Assembly: GCA_963678705.1 (NCBI GenBank)
Contig: OY783204.1
Coordinates: 10,426,759 to 10,490,758, forward strand
Direction of reading: 5' to 3'
Origin: Panorpa germanica
Taxonomy: Eukaryota > Arthropoda > Insecta > Mecoptera > Panorpidae
DNA length: 64,000 nt
Below the pieces are notes generated by a model that worked only from the letters and a program-made list of their open reading frames with translations, searched no databases and was not told where the DNA came from. Position numbers and translations under genes: made by a program. Shown piece after piece: positions 13,297 to 26,519 of this stretch (positions within the stretch are counted from its first letter, which is position 1; each line of letters begins with the position of its first letter).

Positions 13297-13932
13297 ATTG
13301 CTAATTACAATGTGCCTTTACCTAAGCCAAGATTGGAATGGTAAGAAATATTTTATTATATATAGTTTTATTCTTTTATTTATTATCTTAATAATGATTA
13401 AATTGATTTTTGCAGGCAGTATAGACCGGAACAATTTATGTATAAATTAAGCTTGGCCAAGAGGGCTTTGTACAACAACGTACAAAGCTCTTGGGCCAAA
13501 GCAAAAATTTACAAAGATTGGCCAATGATCGAGATGTAAGTTCATTTGTTCAGTTCATTATTAGTATAACGTAAACAATACTTTTAAAGTGTATTTACAA
13601 TAATCGTATAATGTATTAATTCTATGTTTCAGATATGTTTTATTGAAGTAAATCGTCCGCTTAACTTTAAAAATAAGCTTCGTTGCATGTCCCGCTTAGT
13701 AACAAGAAATCTCAAAAACATGGATGATATTGACGTAATGATGAAAGCTCTGGCGTTGAAGTTTAAATCGAAAAAATTACATTTAGCTAGAAGCTGTGTT
13801 CTGAGGTTTAAAGAGTCATTGTCTGCAAGAAAGTAGGAAAAGATTAACACGGAAGTTGAAACTTTAGAATGTGGTCATTTGTGTGCTGTATTATATGCGG
13901 ACAAGTGTCCCTGCAATGCACCTACATTATGA
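13297..13932 (+). pseudogene. U6: array gene copy, A/B recombinant with three lesions
   Basis: Exons at 13297-13340, 13416-13535 and 13633-13932. The start codon is ATT (A-type). Exon 2 has two extra A's (about 13503-13507), giving 120 nt instead of 118 and a frameshift. Exon 3 has TAG at codon 122 (consensus Gln CAG). Exon 3 carries Phe57 and Leu105, the B-type markers, so the unit is an A-type 5' half joined to a B-type 3' half. The downstream spacer is B-type as well. Confidence 0.88.
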
Positions 13933-15072
13933 AAACGTGAGGAATAATCTTGACTTTAACCTCTTTAATTGTTATACCTTTATAAATAAATAATATGAAA
14001 AGAATAAATTTTAGTTTTAGTAATTGTTGAGTTTTATTTTTTTTTTTTTTTTTAATTTTATATTTTTTAAATAACAAATCAAAGCAAAATAAATGAAATA
14101 TAAGAATGACGTATAATAAAATTCGCATTCAGACAGAAACAAAATGAAAATTATGTCAGTTTTTAGGTTTCAGTTACTTGAATATTACTACACTTGCCTT
14201 CTTTTCTTCAATAAGCTAACAACAGACCCGTGTCCCTGCAATACACCTAAATTATGGAAACGTGAGGAATGATCTTGACCTTAAACTCTTTATTTGTAAT
14301 ACATATATAAATTAAATAATATATGTAATTAAATAATATGGAAAGAATAAATTTCAATTTTAGTAATTATTGAGTTTTATTTTATTTTTTTAAAATTTTA
14401 TTTTAAGGATATTTTAATTGCAAAAATTAATATTTACTAAACAAAGAATATAAATAGAAGTGAAAATTTCGCATAAAAACATAAAATTTATCATATTCCT
14501 AAATTGAAAGAGTATGTTTACAAATTTTATATTTATCCACTTTATACGTTTATTAATTTTCTATAAGGCGCCAAATGTGCTCTCTACAAATTTATAAGAT
14601 TTGAGTAATGAACCAGATTCACGTCGCAACAAATTTTTTTTAACAATGCTATTACTAAAATAATTTGAATTTATAAATTCAATCGTTAAATACTAAAGAA
14701 TAAATGAAATATAATGACAGTTGATGACAATTTAATAAATCATTGATAAGGCTTACATTTTTAGTACCACTTGGCGTTAATTTCTTGATGCATAATAGGG
14801 AATATGCACATTTTAATATTTATAAAAATATAAAGTTGAAGTAGCTTATTGGTTATTAGTTGAAATATAAGAAGTGTGGTCTAAAGATAAGCGCTTCACT
14901 ATAGTAGGTCGGGGATAGTTTAACTCAGGTATGTTATCACTCGACTGTTCTGCTTTCTTTAGAAACAATTTAATATTTAGTTTAGTCCTAGACACGACAC
15001 GAATAACATCGTATCTCGTAGAATTTATTAACTTTTAAAAAAAATTATTTGCAAATCTGACATTTGAGGAAA

Positions 15073-15706
15073 ATTGCTAATTACAATGTGCTTTTACCTA
15101 AGCCAAGATTGGAATGGTAAGAAATATTTTATTATTTATAGTTTTATTCTTTTATTTATTATCTTAATAATGATTGAATTGATTTTTGCAGGCAGTATAG
15201 ACCGGATCAATTTATGTATAAATTAAGCTTGGCCGAGAGGGCTTTGTACAACAACGTACAAAGCTCTTGGGCCAAAGCAAATTTACAAAGATTGGCCTAT
15301 GATCGAGATGTAAGTTCATTTGTTCAGTTCATTATTAGTATAACGTAAACAATACTTTTAAAGTGTAATTAGCATAATCGTATAATGTATTAAATCTATG
15401 TTTCAGATATGTTCCATTGAAGTATATCGTCCGCTTAACTTTAAAAATAAGCTTCGTTGCATGTCCCGCTTAGTAACAAGAAATCTCAAAAGCACGGATG
15501 ATATTGACGTAATGATAAAAGCTCTGGCGTTGAAGTTTAAATCGAAAAAATTACATTCAGCTAGAAGCCGTGTTCTGAGGTTCAAAGAGTCATTGTCTGC
15601 AAGAAAGAAGGAAAAGGTTAACACGGAAGTTGAAACTTTAGAATGTGGTCATTTGTGTGCTGTATTATATGCGGACAAGAGTCCCTGCAATGCACCTACA
15701 TTATGA
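15073..15706 (+). pseudogene. U7: array gene copy, A-type, start codon ATT
   Basis: Exons at 15073-15116, 15192-15309 and 15407-15706 with good splice borders. The start codon is ATT; otherwise the reading frame is open. Missense changes include Pro7 to Leu, Glu20 to Asp, Asn61 to Tyr and Cys146 to Ser. The last removes one of the four C-terminal cysteines, which are otherwise kept in all open copies. Confidence 0.86.
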
Positions 15707-16846
15707 AATCGTGAGGAATAATCTTGACTTTAACCTTTTTAATTGTAATACCTTTATAAATTAAATAATATGAAAAAAATAAATTTTAATTTTAGTAATT
15801 GTTGAGTTTTATTTTATTTTTTTTTTTAATTTTATATTTTTTAAATAACAAATTAAAGCAAAATAAATGAAATATAAGAATGACGTATAATAAAATTCGC
15901 ATTCAGACAGAAACAAAATGAAAATTATGTCAGTTTTTAGGTTACAGTTACTCGAATATTAATACACTTGCCTTCTTTTCTTCAATAAACTTACAACAGA
16001 CCCGTGTCCCTGCAATACACCTAAATTATGGAAACGTGAGGAATGATCTTGACCTTAAACTCTTTAATTGTAATACATATATAAATTAAATAAAATATGT
16101 AATAAAATAATATGGAAAGAATAAATTTTAATTTTAGTAATTATTGAGTTTTATTTTATTTTTTTTAAATTTTATTTAAAAAATATTTTATTTGCAAAAA
16201 TCATTATTTACTAAACAAAGAATATAAATAGAAGTGGAAATTTCGCATAAAAACATAAAATTTATCATATTCCTAAATTGAAATAGTATGTTTACAAATT
16301 TTATATTTATCCACTTTATACGTTTATTAATTTTCTATAAGGCACCAAATGTGCTCTCTGAAAATTTATAAGATTTGAGTAATGAACCAGATTCACGTTG
16401 CAACAAATTTTTTTTAACAATGCTATTACTAAAATAATTTGAATTTATAAATTCAATCAATAAATACTAAAGAATAAATGAAATATAATGACAGTTGATG
16501 ACAATTTAATAAATCATCGATAAGGCTTACATTTTTAGTACCACTTGGCGTTAATTTCTTGATGCATAATAGGGAATATGCACATTTTAATATTTATAAA
16601 AATTTAAAGTTGAAGTAGCTTATTAATTATTGGTTGGAATATAAGGGGTGTGGTCTAAAGATAAGCGCTTCACTATAGTAGGTCGGGGATAGTTTAACTC
16701 AGGTATGTTATCACTCGACTGTTCTGCTTTCTTTAGAAACAATTTAATATTTAGTTTAGTCCTAGACACGACACGAATAACATCGTATCTCGTAGAATTT
16801 ATTAACTTTTAAAAAAAATTATTTGCAAATCTGACATTTGAGGAAA

Positions 16847-17379
16847 ATGGCTAATTAAAATTTGCCTTTACCTAAGCCAAGATTGGAATAATAAGAAATA
16901 TTTTATTATATATAGTTTTATTCTTTTATTTATTATCTTAATAATGATTGAATTGATTTTTGCAGGCAGTATAGACCGGAACAATTTATGTATAAATCAA
17001 GCTTGGCCGAGAGGGCTTTGTACAACAACGTACAAAGCTCTTGGGCCAAAGCAAATTTACAAAGATTAGCCTATGATCGAGATGTAAATTCATTTGTTCA
17101 GTTCATTATTAGTATAACGTAAACAATACTTTTAAAGTGTATTTACAATAATCGTATAATGTATAAATTCTATGTTTCAGATATGTTTTATGTGCTCTGG
17201 CGTTGAAGTTTAAATCGAAAAAATTACATTTAGCTAGAAGCCGTGTTCTGAGGTTTAAAGAGTCATTGTCTGCAAGAAAGCAGGAAAAGATTAACACGCA
17301 AGTTGAAACTTTAAAATGTGGTCATTTGTGTGCTGTATTATATGCGGACAAGTGTCCCTGCAATGCACCTACATTATGA
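16847..17379 (+). pseudogene. U8: array gene copy, B-type, exon 3 deletion
   Basis: Three independent lesions. Codon 4 is TAA, the exon 1 donor reads gaata/ataag with no GT, and exon 3 (17181-17379) is 199 nt instead of 300. The net 101-bp loss lies between the first codons of exon 3 and the Ala-Leu-Ala region, and it shifts the frame. Exon 2 is 16966-17083. The unit is correspondingly short (1666 bp). Confidence 0.9.
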
Positions 17380-18512
17380 AAACGTGAGGAATAATCTTGA
17401 CTTTAACCTCTTTAATTGTTATACCTTTATAAATAAATAATATGAAGAGAATAAATTTTAGTTTTAGTAATTGTTGAGTTTTATTTAATTTTTTTTTTTT
17501 AATTTTATATTTTTTAAATAACAAATCAAAGCAAAATAAATGAAATATAAGAATCACGTATAATAAAATTCGCATTCAGACAGAAACAAAATGAAAATTA
17601 TGTCAGTTTTTAGGTTTCAGTTACTCGAATATTACTACACTTGCCTTCTTTTCTTCAATAAGCTAACAACAGACCCGTGTCCCTGCAATACACCTAAATT
17701 ATGGAAACGTGAGGAATGATCTTGACCTTAAACTCTTTAATTGTAATACATATATAAATTAAATAATATATGTAATAAAATAATATGGAAAGAATAAATT
17801 TTAATTTTAGTAATTATTGAGTTTTATTTTATTTTTTTAAAATTTTATTTTAAGGATATTTTAATTGCAAAAATTATTATTTACTAAACAAAGAATATAA
17901 ATAGAAGTGAAAATTTCGCATAAAAACATAAAGTTTATCATATTCCTAAATTAAAAGAGTATGTTTACAAATTTTATATTTATCCACTTTATACGTTTAT
18001 TAATTATCTATAAGGCACCAAATGTGCTCTCTGAAAATTTATAAGATTTAAGTAATGAACCAGATTCACGTCGCAACAAATTTTTTTTAACAATGCTATT
18101 ACTAAAATAATTTGAATTTATAAATTCAATCAATAAATACTAAAGAATAAATAAAATATAATGACAGTTGATGACAATTTAATAAATCATCGATAAGGCT
18201 TACATTTTTAGTACCACTTGGCGTTAATTTCTTGATGCATAATAGGGAATATGCACATTTTAATATTTATAAAAATTTAAAGTTGAAGTAGCTTATTGGT
18301 TGGAATATAAGGGGTGTGGTCTAAAGATAAGCGATTCACTATAGTCGGTCGGGGATAGTTTAACTCAGGTATGTTATCACTCGACTGTTCTGCTTTCTTT
18401 AGAAACAATTTAATATTTAGTTTAGTCCTAGACAAGACATGAATAACATCGTATCTCGTAGAATTTATTACCTTTTAAACAAAATTATTTGCAAATCTGA
18501 CATTTGAGAAAA

Positions 18513-19146
18513 ATGGCTAATTACAATGTGCCTTTACCTAAGCCAAGATTGGAATAATAAGAAATATTTTATTATTTATAGTTTTATTCTTTTATTTATT
18601 ATCTTAATAATGATTGAATTGATTTTTGCAGGCAGTATAGACTGAAACAATTTATGTATAAATTAAGCTTGGCCGAGAGGGCTTTGTACAACAACGTACA
18701 AAGCTCTTGGGCCAAAGCAAATTTACAAAGATTGGCCAATGATCAAGATGTAAGTTCATTTGTTTAGTTCATTATTAGTATAACGTAAACAATACTTTTA
18801 AAGTGTAATTAGCATAATCGTATAATGTAATAATTCTATGTTTCAGATATGTTCCATTAAAATAAATCGTCCGCCTAACTTTAAAAATAAGCTTCGTTGC
18901 ATGTCCCGCTTAGTAACAAGAAATCTCAAAAACACGGATAATATTGACGTAATGATGAAAGCTCTGGCGTTGAAGTTTAAATCGAAAAAATTACATTCAG
19001 CTAGAAGCCGTGTTCTGAGGTTCAAAGAGTCATTGTCTGCAAGAAAGCAGGAAAAGATTAACACGGAAGTTGAAACTTTAGAATGTGGTCATTTGTGTGC
19101 TGTATTATATGCGGACAAGTGTCCCTGCAATGCACCTACATTATGA
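18513..19146 (+). pseudogene. U9: array gene copy, C-type, first splice donor lost
   Basis: Exon 1 18513-18556 has its ATG but no donor (gaata/ataag), giving a TAA right after residue 14. Exon 2 is 18632-18749 and exon 3 18847-19146, both open. Exon 2 has Pro19 to Leu and Glu20 to Lys. Exon 3 has the C-type markers Lys59, Ile60 and Asn86. This is the same variant as U3, two higher-order positions upstream. Confidence 0.87.
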
Positions 19147-20290
19147 AAACGTGAGGAATAATCTTGACTTTAACCTCTTTAATTGTAATACCTTTATAAA
19201 TTAAATAATTTAAAAAAAAAAAAAAAATTTAATTTTAGTAATTGTTGAGTTTTATTTTATTTTTTTTTTTTAATTTTATATTTTTTAAATAACAAATCAA
19301 AGCAAAATAAATGAAATATAAGAATGACGTATAATAAAATTCGCATTCAGACAGAAACAAAATTAAAATTATGTCAGTTTTCAGGTTACAGTTACTCGAA
19401 TAATACTACACTTGCCTTCTTTTCTTCAATAAACTAACAACAGACCCGTGTCCCTGCAATACACCTAAATTATGGAAACGTGAGGAATGATCTTGACCTT
19501 AAACTCTTTAATTGTAATACATATATAAATTAAATAATATATGTAATTAAATAATATGGAAAGAATAAATTTTAATTTTAGTAATTATTGAGTTTTATTT
19601 TATTTTTTTTAAATTTTATTTTAAGGATATTTTAATTGCAAAAATTATTATTTACTAAACAAAGATTATAAATAGAAGTGAAAATTTCGCATAAAAACAT
19701 AAAATTTATCATATTATTAAATTGAAAGAGTATGGTTACAAATTTTATATTTATCCACTTTATACGTTTATTAATTTTCTATAAGGCACCAAATGTGCTC
19801 TTTGAAAATTTATAAGATTTAAGTAATGAACTAGATTCGCGTTGCAACAAATTTTTTTTAACAATGCTATTACTAAAATAATTTGAATTTATAATTTCAA
19901 TTAATAAATACTAAAGAATAAATGAAATATAATGACAGTTGATGACAATTTAATAAATCATCGATAAGGCTTACATTTTTAGTACCACTTGGCGTTAATT
20001 TCTTAATGCATAATAGGAAATATGCACATTTTAATATTTATAAAAATTTAAAGTTGAAGTAGCTTATTGGTTATTGGTTGGAATATAAGGGGTGTGGTCT
20101 ATAGATAAGCGCTTCACTATAGTAGGTCGGGGATAGTTTAACTCAGGTATTTTATCACTCGACTGTTCTGCTTTCTTTAGAAACAATTTAATATTTAGTT
20201 TAGTCCTAGACACGACACGAATAACATCGTATCTCGTAGAATTTATTAACTTTTAGAAAAAATTATTTGCAAATCTGACATTTGAGGAAA

Positions 20291-20924
20291 ATTGCTAATT
20301 ACAATGTGCCTTTACATAAGCCAAGATTGGAATGGTAAGAAATATTTTATTATTTATAGTTTTATTCTTTTATTTATTATCCTAATAATGATTGAATTGA
20401 TTTTTGCAGGCAGTATAGACCGGAACAATTTATGTATAAATTAAGCTTGGCCAAGAGGGCTTTGTACAACAACGTACAAAGCTCTTGGGCCAAAGCAAAT
20501 TTACAAAGATTGGCCAATGATCGAGATGTAAATTCATTTGTTTAGTTCATTATTAGTATAACGTAAACAGTACTTTTAAAGTGTAATTAGCATAATCGTA
20601 TAATGTATTAATTCTATGTTTCAGATATGTTCCATTGAAGTAAATCGTCCGCCCAACTTTAAAAATAAGCTTCGTTGCATGTCCCGCTTAGTAACAAGAA
20701 ATCTTAAAAACACGGATGATATTGACGTAATGATAAAAGCTCTGGCGTTGAAGTTTAAATCAAAAAAATTACATTCAGCTAGAAGCCGTGTTCTGAGGTT
20801 TAAAGAGTCATTGTCTGCAAGAAAGCAGGAAAAGGTTAACACGGAAGTTGAAACTTCAGAATGTGGTCATTTGTGTGCTGTATTATATGCGGACAAGTGT
20901 CCCTGCAATGCACCTACATTATGA
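20291..20924 (+). pseudogene. U10: array gene copy, A-type, start codon ATT
   Basis: Exons at 20291-20334, 20410-20527 and 20625-20924. The only clear lesion is ATT at the start codon. The second donor is the weaker gtaaat. The unit boundary also has a changed base (gtattttatcac for gtatgttatcac). Missense: Pro9 to His, Leu132 to Ser. Like U4 and U7 it could at best be translated from Met23. Confidence 0.85.
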
Positions 20925-22065
20925 AAACGTGAGGAATAATCTTGACTTTAACCTCTTTAATTGTAATACCTTTATAAATTAAATAACATGAAAAGAATAA
21001 ATTTTAATTTTAGTAATTGTTGAGTTTTATTTTATTTTTTTTTTTTAATTTTATATTTTTTAAATATCAAATCAAAGCAAAATAAATGAAATATAAGAAT
21101 GACGTATAATAAAATTCGCATTCAGACAGAAACAAAATGAAAATTATGTCAGTTTTTAGGTTACAGTTACTCGAATATTAATACACTTGCCTTCTTTTCT
21201 TCAATAAACTTACAACAGACCCGTGTCCCTGCAATACACCTAAATTATGGAAACGTGAGGAATGATCTTGACCTTAAACTCTTTAATTGTAATACATATA
21301 TAAATTAAATAAAATATGTAATAAAATAATATGGAAAGAATAAATTTTAATTTTAGTAATTATTGAGTTTTATTTTATTTTTTTTAAATTTTATTTAAAG
21401 GATATTTTAATTGCAAAAATTATTATTTACTAAACAAAGAATATAAATAGAAGTGGAAATTTCGCATAAAAACATAAAATTTATCATATTCCTAAATTGA
21501 AAGAGTATGTTTTCAAATTTTATATTTATCCACTTTATACGTTTATTAATTTTCAATAAGGCACTAAATGTGCTCTCTGAAAATTTATAAGATTTGAGTA
21601 ATGAACCAGATTCACGTTGCAACAAATTTTTTTTAACAATGCTATTACTAAAATAAATTGAATTTATAAATTCAATCAATAAATACTAAAGAATAAATGA
21701 AATATAATGACAGTTGATGACAATTTAATAAATCATCGATAAGGCTTACATTTTTAGTACCACTTGGCGTTAATTTGTTGATGCATAATAGGGAATATGC
21801 ACATTTTAATATTTATAAAAATTTAAAGTTGAAGTAGCTTATTAATTATTGGTTGGAATATAAGGGGTGTGGTCTAAAGATAAGCGCTTCACTATAGTAG
21901 GACGGAGATAGTTTAACTCAGGTATGTTATCACTCGACTGTTCTGCTTTCTTTAGAAACAATTTAATATTTAGTTTAGTCCTAGACACGACACAAATAAC
22001 ATCGTATCTCGTAGAATTTATTAACTTTTAAAAAAAATTATTTGCAAATCTGACATTTGAGGAAA

Positions 22066-22699
22066 ATGGCTAATTAAAATGTGCCTTTACCTAAGCCAAG
22101 ATTGGAATGGTAAGAAATATTTTATTATATATAGTTTTATTCTTTTATTTATTATCTTAATAATGATTGAATTGATTTTTGCAGGCAGTATAGACCGGAA
22201 CAATTTATGTATAAATCAAGCTTGGCCAAGAGGGCTTTGTACAACAACGTACAAAGCTCTTGGGCCAAAGCAAATTTACAAAGATTAGCCTATGATCGAG
22301 ATGTAAATTCATTTGTTCAGTTCATTATAAGTATAACGTAAACAATACTTTTAAAGTGTATTTACAATAATCGTATAATGTATTAATTCTATGTTTCAGA
22401 TATGTTTTATTGAAGTAAATCGTCCGCCCAACTTTAAAAATAAGCTTCGTTGCATGTCCCGCTTAGTAACAAGAAATCTCAAAAACACAGATGATATTGA
22501 CGTAATGATGAAAGCTCTGGCGTTGAAGTTTAAATCGAAAAAATTACATTTAGCTAGAAGCCGTGTTCTGAGGTTTAAAGAGTCATTGTCTGCAAGAAAG
22601 CAGGAAAAGATTAACACGGAAGTTGAAACTTTAGAATGTGGTCATTTGTGTGCTGTATTATATGCGGACAAGTGTCCCTGCAATGCACCTACATTATGA
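22066..22699 (+). pseudogene. U11: array gene copy, B-type, stop at codon 4
   Basis: Exons at 22066-22109, 22185-22302 and 22400-22699. Codon 4 is TAA. Leu26 is Ser and exon 3 carries Phe57 and Leu105. Splice borders are present, the second donor being gtaaat. The unit is nearly the same as U5 and matches U8 in its 5' part. It lies three units after U8, in the repeating B-C-A order. Confidence 0.87.
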
Positions 22700-23830
22700 A
22701 AACGTGAGGAATAATCTTGACTTTAACCTCTTTAATTGTTATACCTTTATAAATAAATAATATGAAAAGAATAAATTTTAGTTTTAGTAATTGTTGAGTT
22801 TTATTTAATTTTTTTTTTTTAATTTTATATTTTTTAAATAACAAATCAAAGCAAAATAAATGAAATATAAGAATGACGTATAATAAAATTCGCATTCAGA
22901 CAGAAACAATATGAAAATTATGTCAGTTTTTAGGTTTCAGTTACTCGAATATTACTACACTTGCCTTCTTTTCTTCAATAAGCTAACAACAGACCCGTGT
23001 CCCTGCAATACACCTAAATTATGGAAACGTGAGGAATGATCTTGACCTTAAACTCTTTAATTGTAATACATATATAAATTAAATAATATATGTAATAAAA
23101 TAATATGGAAAGAATAAATTTTAATTTTAGTAATTATTGAGTTTTATTTTATTTTTTTTAAATTTTATTTTAAGGATATTTTAATTGCAAAAATTATTAT
23201 TTACTAAACAAAGAATATAAATAGAAGTGAAAATTTCGCATAAAAACATAAAATTTATCATATTCCTAAATTGAAAGAGTATGTTTACAAATTTTATATT
23301 TATCCACTTTATACGTTTATTAATTTTCTATAAGGCACCAAATGTGCTCTCTGAAAATTTATAAGATTTGAGTAATGAACCAGATTCACGTCGCAACAAA
23401 TTTTTTTTAACAATGCTATTACTAAAATAATTTGAATTTATAAATTCAATCAATAAATACTAAAGAATAAATAAAATATAATGACAGTTGATGACAATTT
23501 AATAAATCATCGATAAGGCTTACATTTTTAGTACCATTTGGCGTTAATTTCTTGATGCATAATAGGGAATATGCACATTTTAATATTTATAAAAATTTTA
23601 AGTTGAAGTAGCTTATTGGTTGGAATATAAGGGGTGTGGTCTAAAGATAAGCGATTCACTATAGTCGGTCGGGGATAGTTTAACTCAGGTATGTTATCAC
23701 TCGACTGTTCTGCTTTCTTTAGAAACAATTTAATATTTAGTTTAGTCCTAGACAAGACACGAATAACATCGTATCTCGTAGAATTTATTACCTTTTAAAA
23801 AATTATTTGCAAATCTGACATTTGAGAAAA

Positions 23831-24464
23831 ATGGCTAATTACAATGTGCCTTTACCTAAGCCAAGATTGGAATGGTAAGAAATATTTTATTATATATAGT
23901 TTTATTCTTTTATTTATTATCTTAATAATGATTGAATTGATTTTTGCAGGCAGTATAGACCGGAACAATTTATGTATAAATCAAGCTTGGCCGAGAGGGC
24001 TTTGTACAACAACGTACAAAGCTCTTGGGCCAAAGCAAATTTACAAAGATTGGCCTATGATCAAGATGTAAGTTCATTTGTTTAGTTCATTATTAGTATA
24101 ACGTAAACAATACTTTTAAAGTGTAATTAGCATAATCGTATAATGTAATAATTCTATGTTTCAGATATGTTCCATTAAAATATATCGTCCGCCTAACTTT
24201 AAAAATAAGCTTCGTTGCATGTCCCGCTTAGTAACAAGAAATCTCAAAAACACGGATGATATTGACGTAATGATGAAAGCTCTGTCGTTGAAGTTTAAAT
24301 CGAAAAAATTACATTCAGCTAGAAGCCGTGTTCTGAGGTTCAAAGAGTCATTGTCTGCAAGAAAGCAGGAAAAGATTAACACGGAAGTTGAAACTTTAGA
24401 TTGTGGTCATTTGTGTGCTGTATTATATGCGGACAAGTGTCCCTGCAAAGCACCTACATTATGA
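23831..24464 (+). CDS. U12: intact array gene, C-type, 153-residue basic protein of unknown function
   Basis: Exons at 23831-23874, 23950-24067 and 24165-24464, joined by GT-AG introns of 75 and 97 nt in phases 2 and 0. It is the only copy left of 46 kb with ATG, both introns and an uninterrupted frame. It differs from the consensus at Leu26 to Ser, Arg53 to Gln, Glu59 to Lys, Val60 to Ile, Asn61 to Tyr, Ala95 to Ser, Glu133 to Asp and Asn149 to Lys. The C-terminal cysteine cluster is kept. U3 and U9, its C-type siblings, lost the first donor; U12 retains it. The 3' UTR has an A-run in place of the usual AATAAA (near 24530), so transcript processing may differ. Function unknown. Confidence 0.75.
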
Positions 24465-24882
24465 AAACGTGAGGAATAATCTTGACTTTAACCTCTTTAA
24501 TTGTAATACCTTTATAAATTAAATAATATAAAAAAAAAAAAAAATTTTAATTTTAGTAATTGTTGAGTTTTATTTAATTTTTTTTTTTTAATTTTATATT
24601 TTTTAAATAACAAATCAAAGCAAAATAAATGAAATATAAGAATGACGTATAATAAAATTCGCATTCAGACAGAAACAAAATGAAAATTATGTCAGTTTTT
24701 AGGTTACAGTTACTCGAATATTAATACACTTGCCTTCTTTTCTTCAATAAACTTACAACAGACCCGTGTCCCTGCAATACACCTAAATTATGGAAACGTG
24801 AGGAATGATCTTGACCTTAAACTCTTTAATTGTAATACATATATAAATTAAATAATATATGTAATAAAATAATATGGAAAGA

Positions 24883-25148
24883 GACGACACAGTGGGCGAG
24901 AGCATTGATGCTTGACGCCGACTGCTGTGTCTTCGGGTTCGATCCCCGGACCAGATATATATTTTCTAGGCTTGGTTATTATGAACTTATATTGATTATG
25001 GTCATACATAATCGTACACTATTTAGCCAGTGGTGTAGCCCACATATATGAGGCCACGACACCATAAATACTGCCAACATTAAAGGAGGTCGTCGGTGAT
25101 AGGACTCAGCAACAGAAATAGGCCGACGTTAAATAAAAAAAAAAAAAT
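24883..25148 (+). mobile_element. tRNA-derived SINE, 266 bp, with 11-bp target duplication
   Basis: The head (gacgacacagtgggcgagagc) resembles a tRNA-type A box, and GGTTCGATCCC at 24936-24946 is a canonical B box, so an internal RNA polymerase III promoter is present. The body is unrelated to the array, and the element ends in an A-run. The flanks atatggaaaga at 24872-24882 and 25149-25159 are identical target duplications. Subtracting the element and one duplication restores a 1777-bp unit. It sits in the U12-U13 spacer next to the second, diverged 3'-end copy. I cannot name the SINE family. Confidence 0.9.
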
Positions 25149-25885
25149 ATATGGAAAGAATAAATTTTAATTTTAGTAATTATTGAGTTTTATTTTATTT
25201 TTTTTTTAAATTTATTTTAAGGATATTTTAATTGCAAAAATTATTATTTACTAAACAAAGAATTTAAATAGAAGTGAAAATTTTGCATAAAAACATAAAA
25301 TTTATCATATTCCTAAATTGAAAGTGTATGTTTACAAATTTTATATTTATCCACTTTATACGTTTATTAATTTTCTATAAGGCACCAAATGTGCTCTCTG
25401 AAAATTTATAAGATTTGACTAATAAACCAGATCCACGTTGCTACAAATTTTTTTTAATAATGCTATTACTAAAATAATTTGAATTTATAAACTCAATCAA
25501 TAAATACTAAAGAATAAATGAAATATAATGACAGTTGATGACAATTTAATAAATCATCGATAGGGCTAACATTTTTAGTACCACTTGGCGTTAATTTCTT
25601 GATGCATAATAGGGAATATGCACATTTTAATATTTATAAAAATTTAAAGTTGAAGTAGCTTATTAATTATTAGTTGGAATATAAGGGGTGTGGTCTGAAG
25701 ATAAGCGCTTCACTATAGTAGGTCGGGGATAGTTTAACTCAGGTATGTTATCACTCGACTGTTCTGCTTTCTTTAGAAACAATTTAATATTTAGTTTAGT
25801 CCTAGACAGGACACGAATAATATCGTATCTCGTAGAATTTATTAACTTTTAAAAAAATTATTTGCAAATCTGACATTTGTGGAAA

Positions 25886-26519
25886 ATGGCTAATTACAAT
25901 GTGCCTTTACCTAAGCCAAGATTGGAATGGTAAGAAATATTCTATTATTTATAGTTTTATTCCTTTATTTATTATCTTAATAATGATTGAATTGATTTTT
26001 GCAGGCAGTATAGACCGGAACAATTTATGTATAATTTAGGCTTGGCCGAGAGGGCTTTGTACAACAACGTATAAAGCTCTTGGGCCAAAGCAAATTTACA
26101 AAGATTGGCCTATGATCGAGATGTAAGTTTATTTGTTCTGTTCATTATTAGTATAACGTGAACAATACTTTTAAAGTGTAATTAGCATAATCGTATAATG
26201 TATTAATTCTATGTTTCAGATATGTTCCATTGAAGTAAATCGTCCGCCCAACTTTAAAAATAAGCTTCGTTGCATGTCCCGCTTAGTAACAACAAATCTT
26301 AAAAACACGGATGATATTGACGTAATGATGAAAGCTCTGGCGTTGAAGTTTAAATCGAAAAAATTACATTCAGCTAGAAGCCGTGTTCTGAGGTTCAAAG
26401 AGTCATTGTCTGCAAGAAAGCAGGAAAAGATTAACACGGAAGTTGAAACTTTAGAATGTGGTCATTTGTGTGCTGTATTATATGCGGACAAGTGTCCCTG
26501 CAATGCACCTACATTATGA
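25886..26519 (+). pseudogene. U13: array gene copy, nonsense at codon 38
   Basis: Exons at 25886-25929, 26005-26122 and 26220-26519 with normal splice borders. Codon 38 is TAA, the same lesion as U1, together with the same Lys25 to Asn change. Also Ser27 to Gly, Arg79 to Thr. The preceding spacer was interrupted by the SINE. Confidence 0.87.

Noticed and set aside
13922-14128. Minus-strand frame rich in Phe, Leu and Lys (also at 17369 and 22689)
   Set aside because: Low-complexity translation of the poly-T/poly-A spacer, seen only in units where the T-run length allows it.
23844-24071. Frame starting MCLYLSQDWNGKK across exon 1, intron 1 and exon 2 (also at 22079)
   Set aside because: Read-through of the intron in another frame. 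The intron borders and the phase of the exons contradict it.
24883-24960. Functional tRNA gene at the head of the SINE
   Set aside because: The B box is good but the region cannot be folded into a complete cloverleaf with acceptor stem, and it is followed by a SINE body, an A-tail and target duplications.
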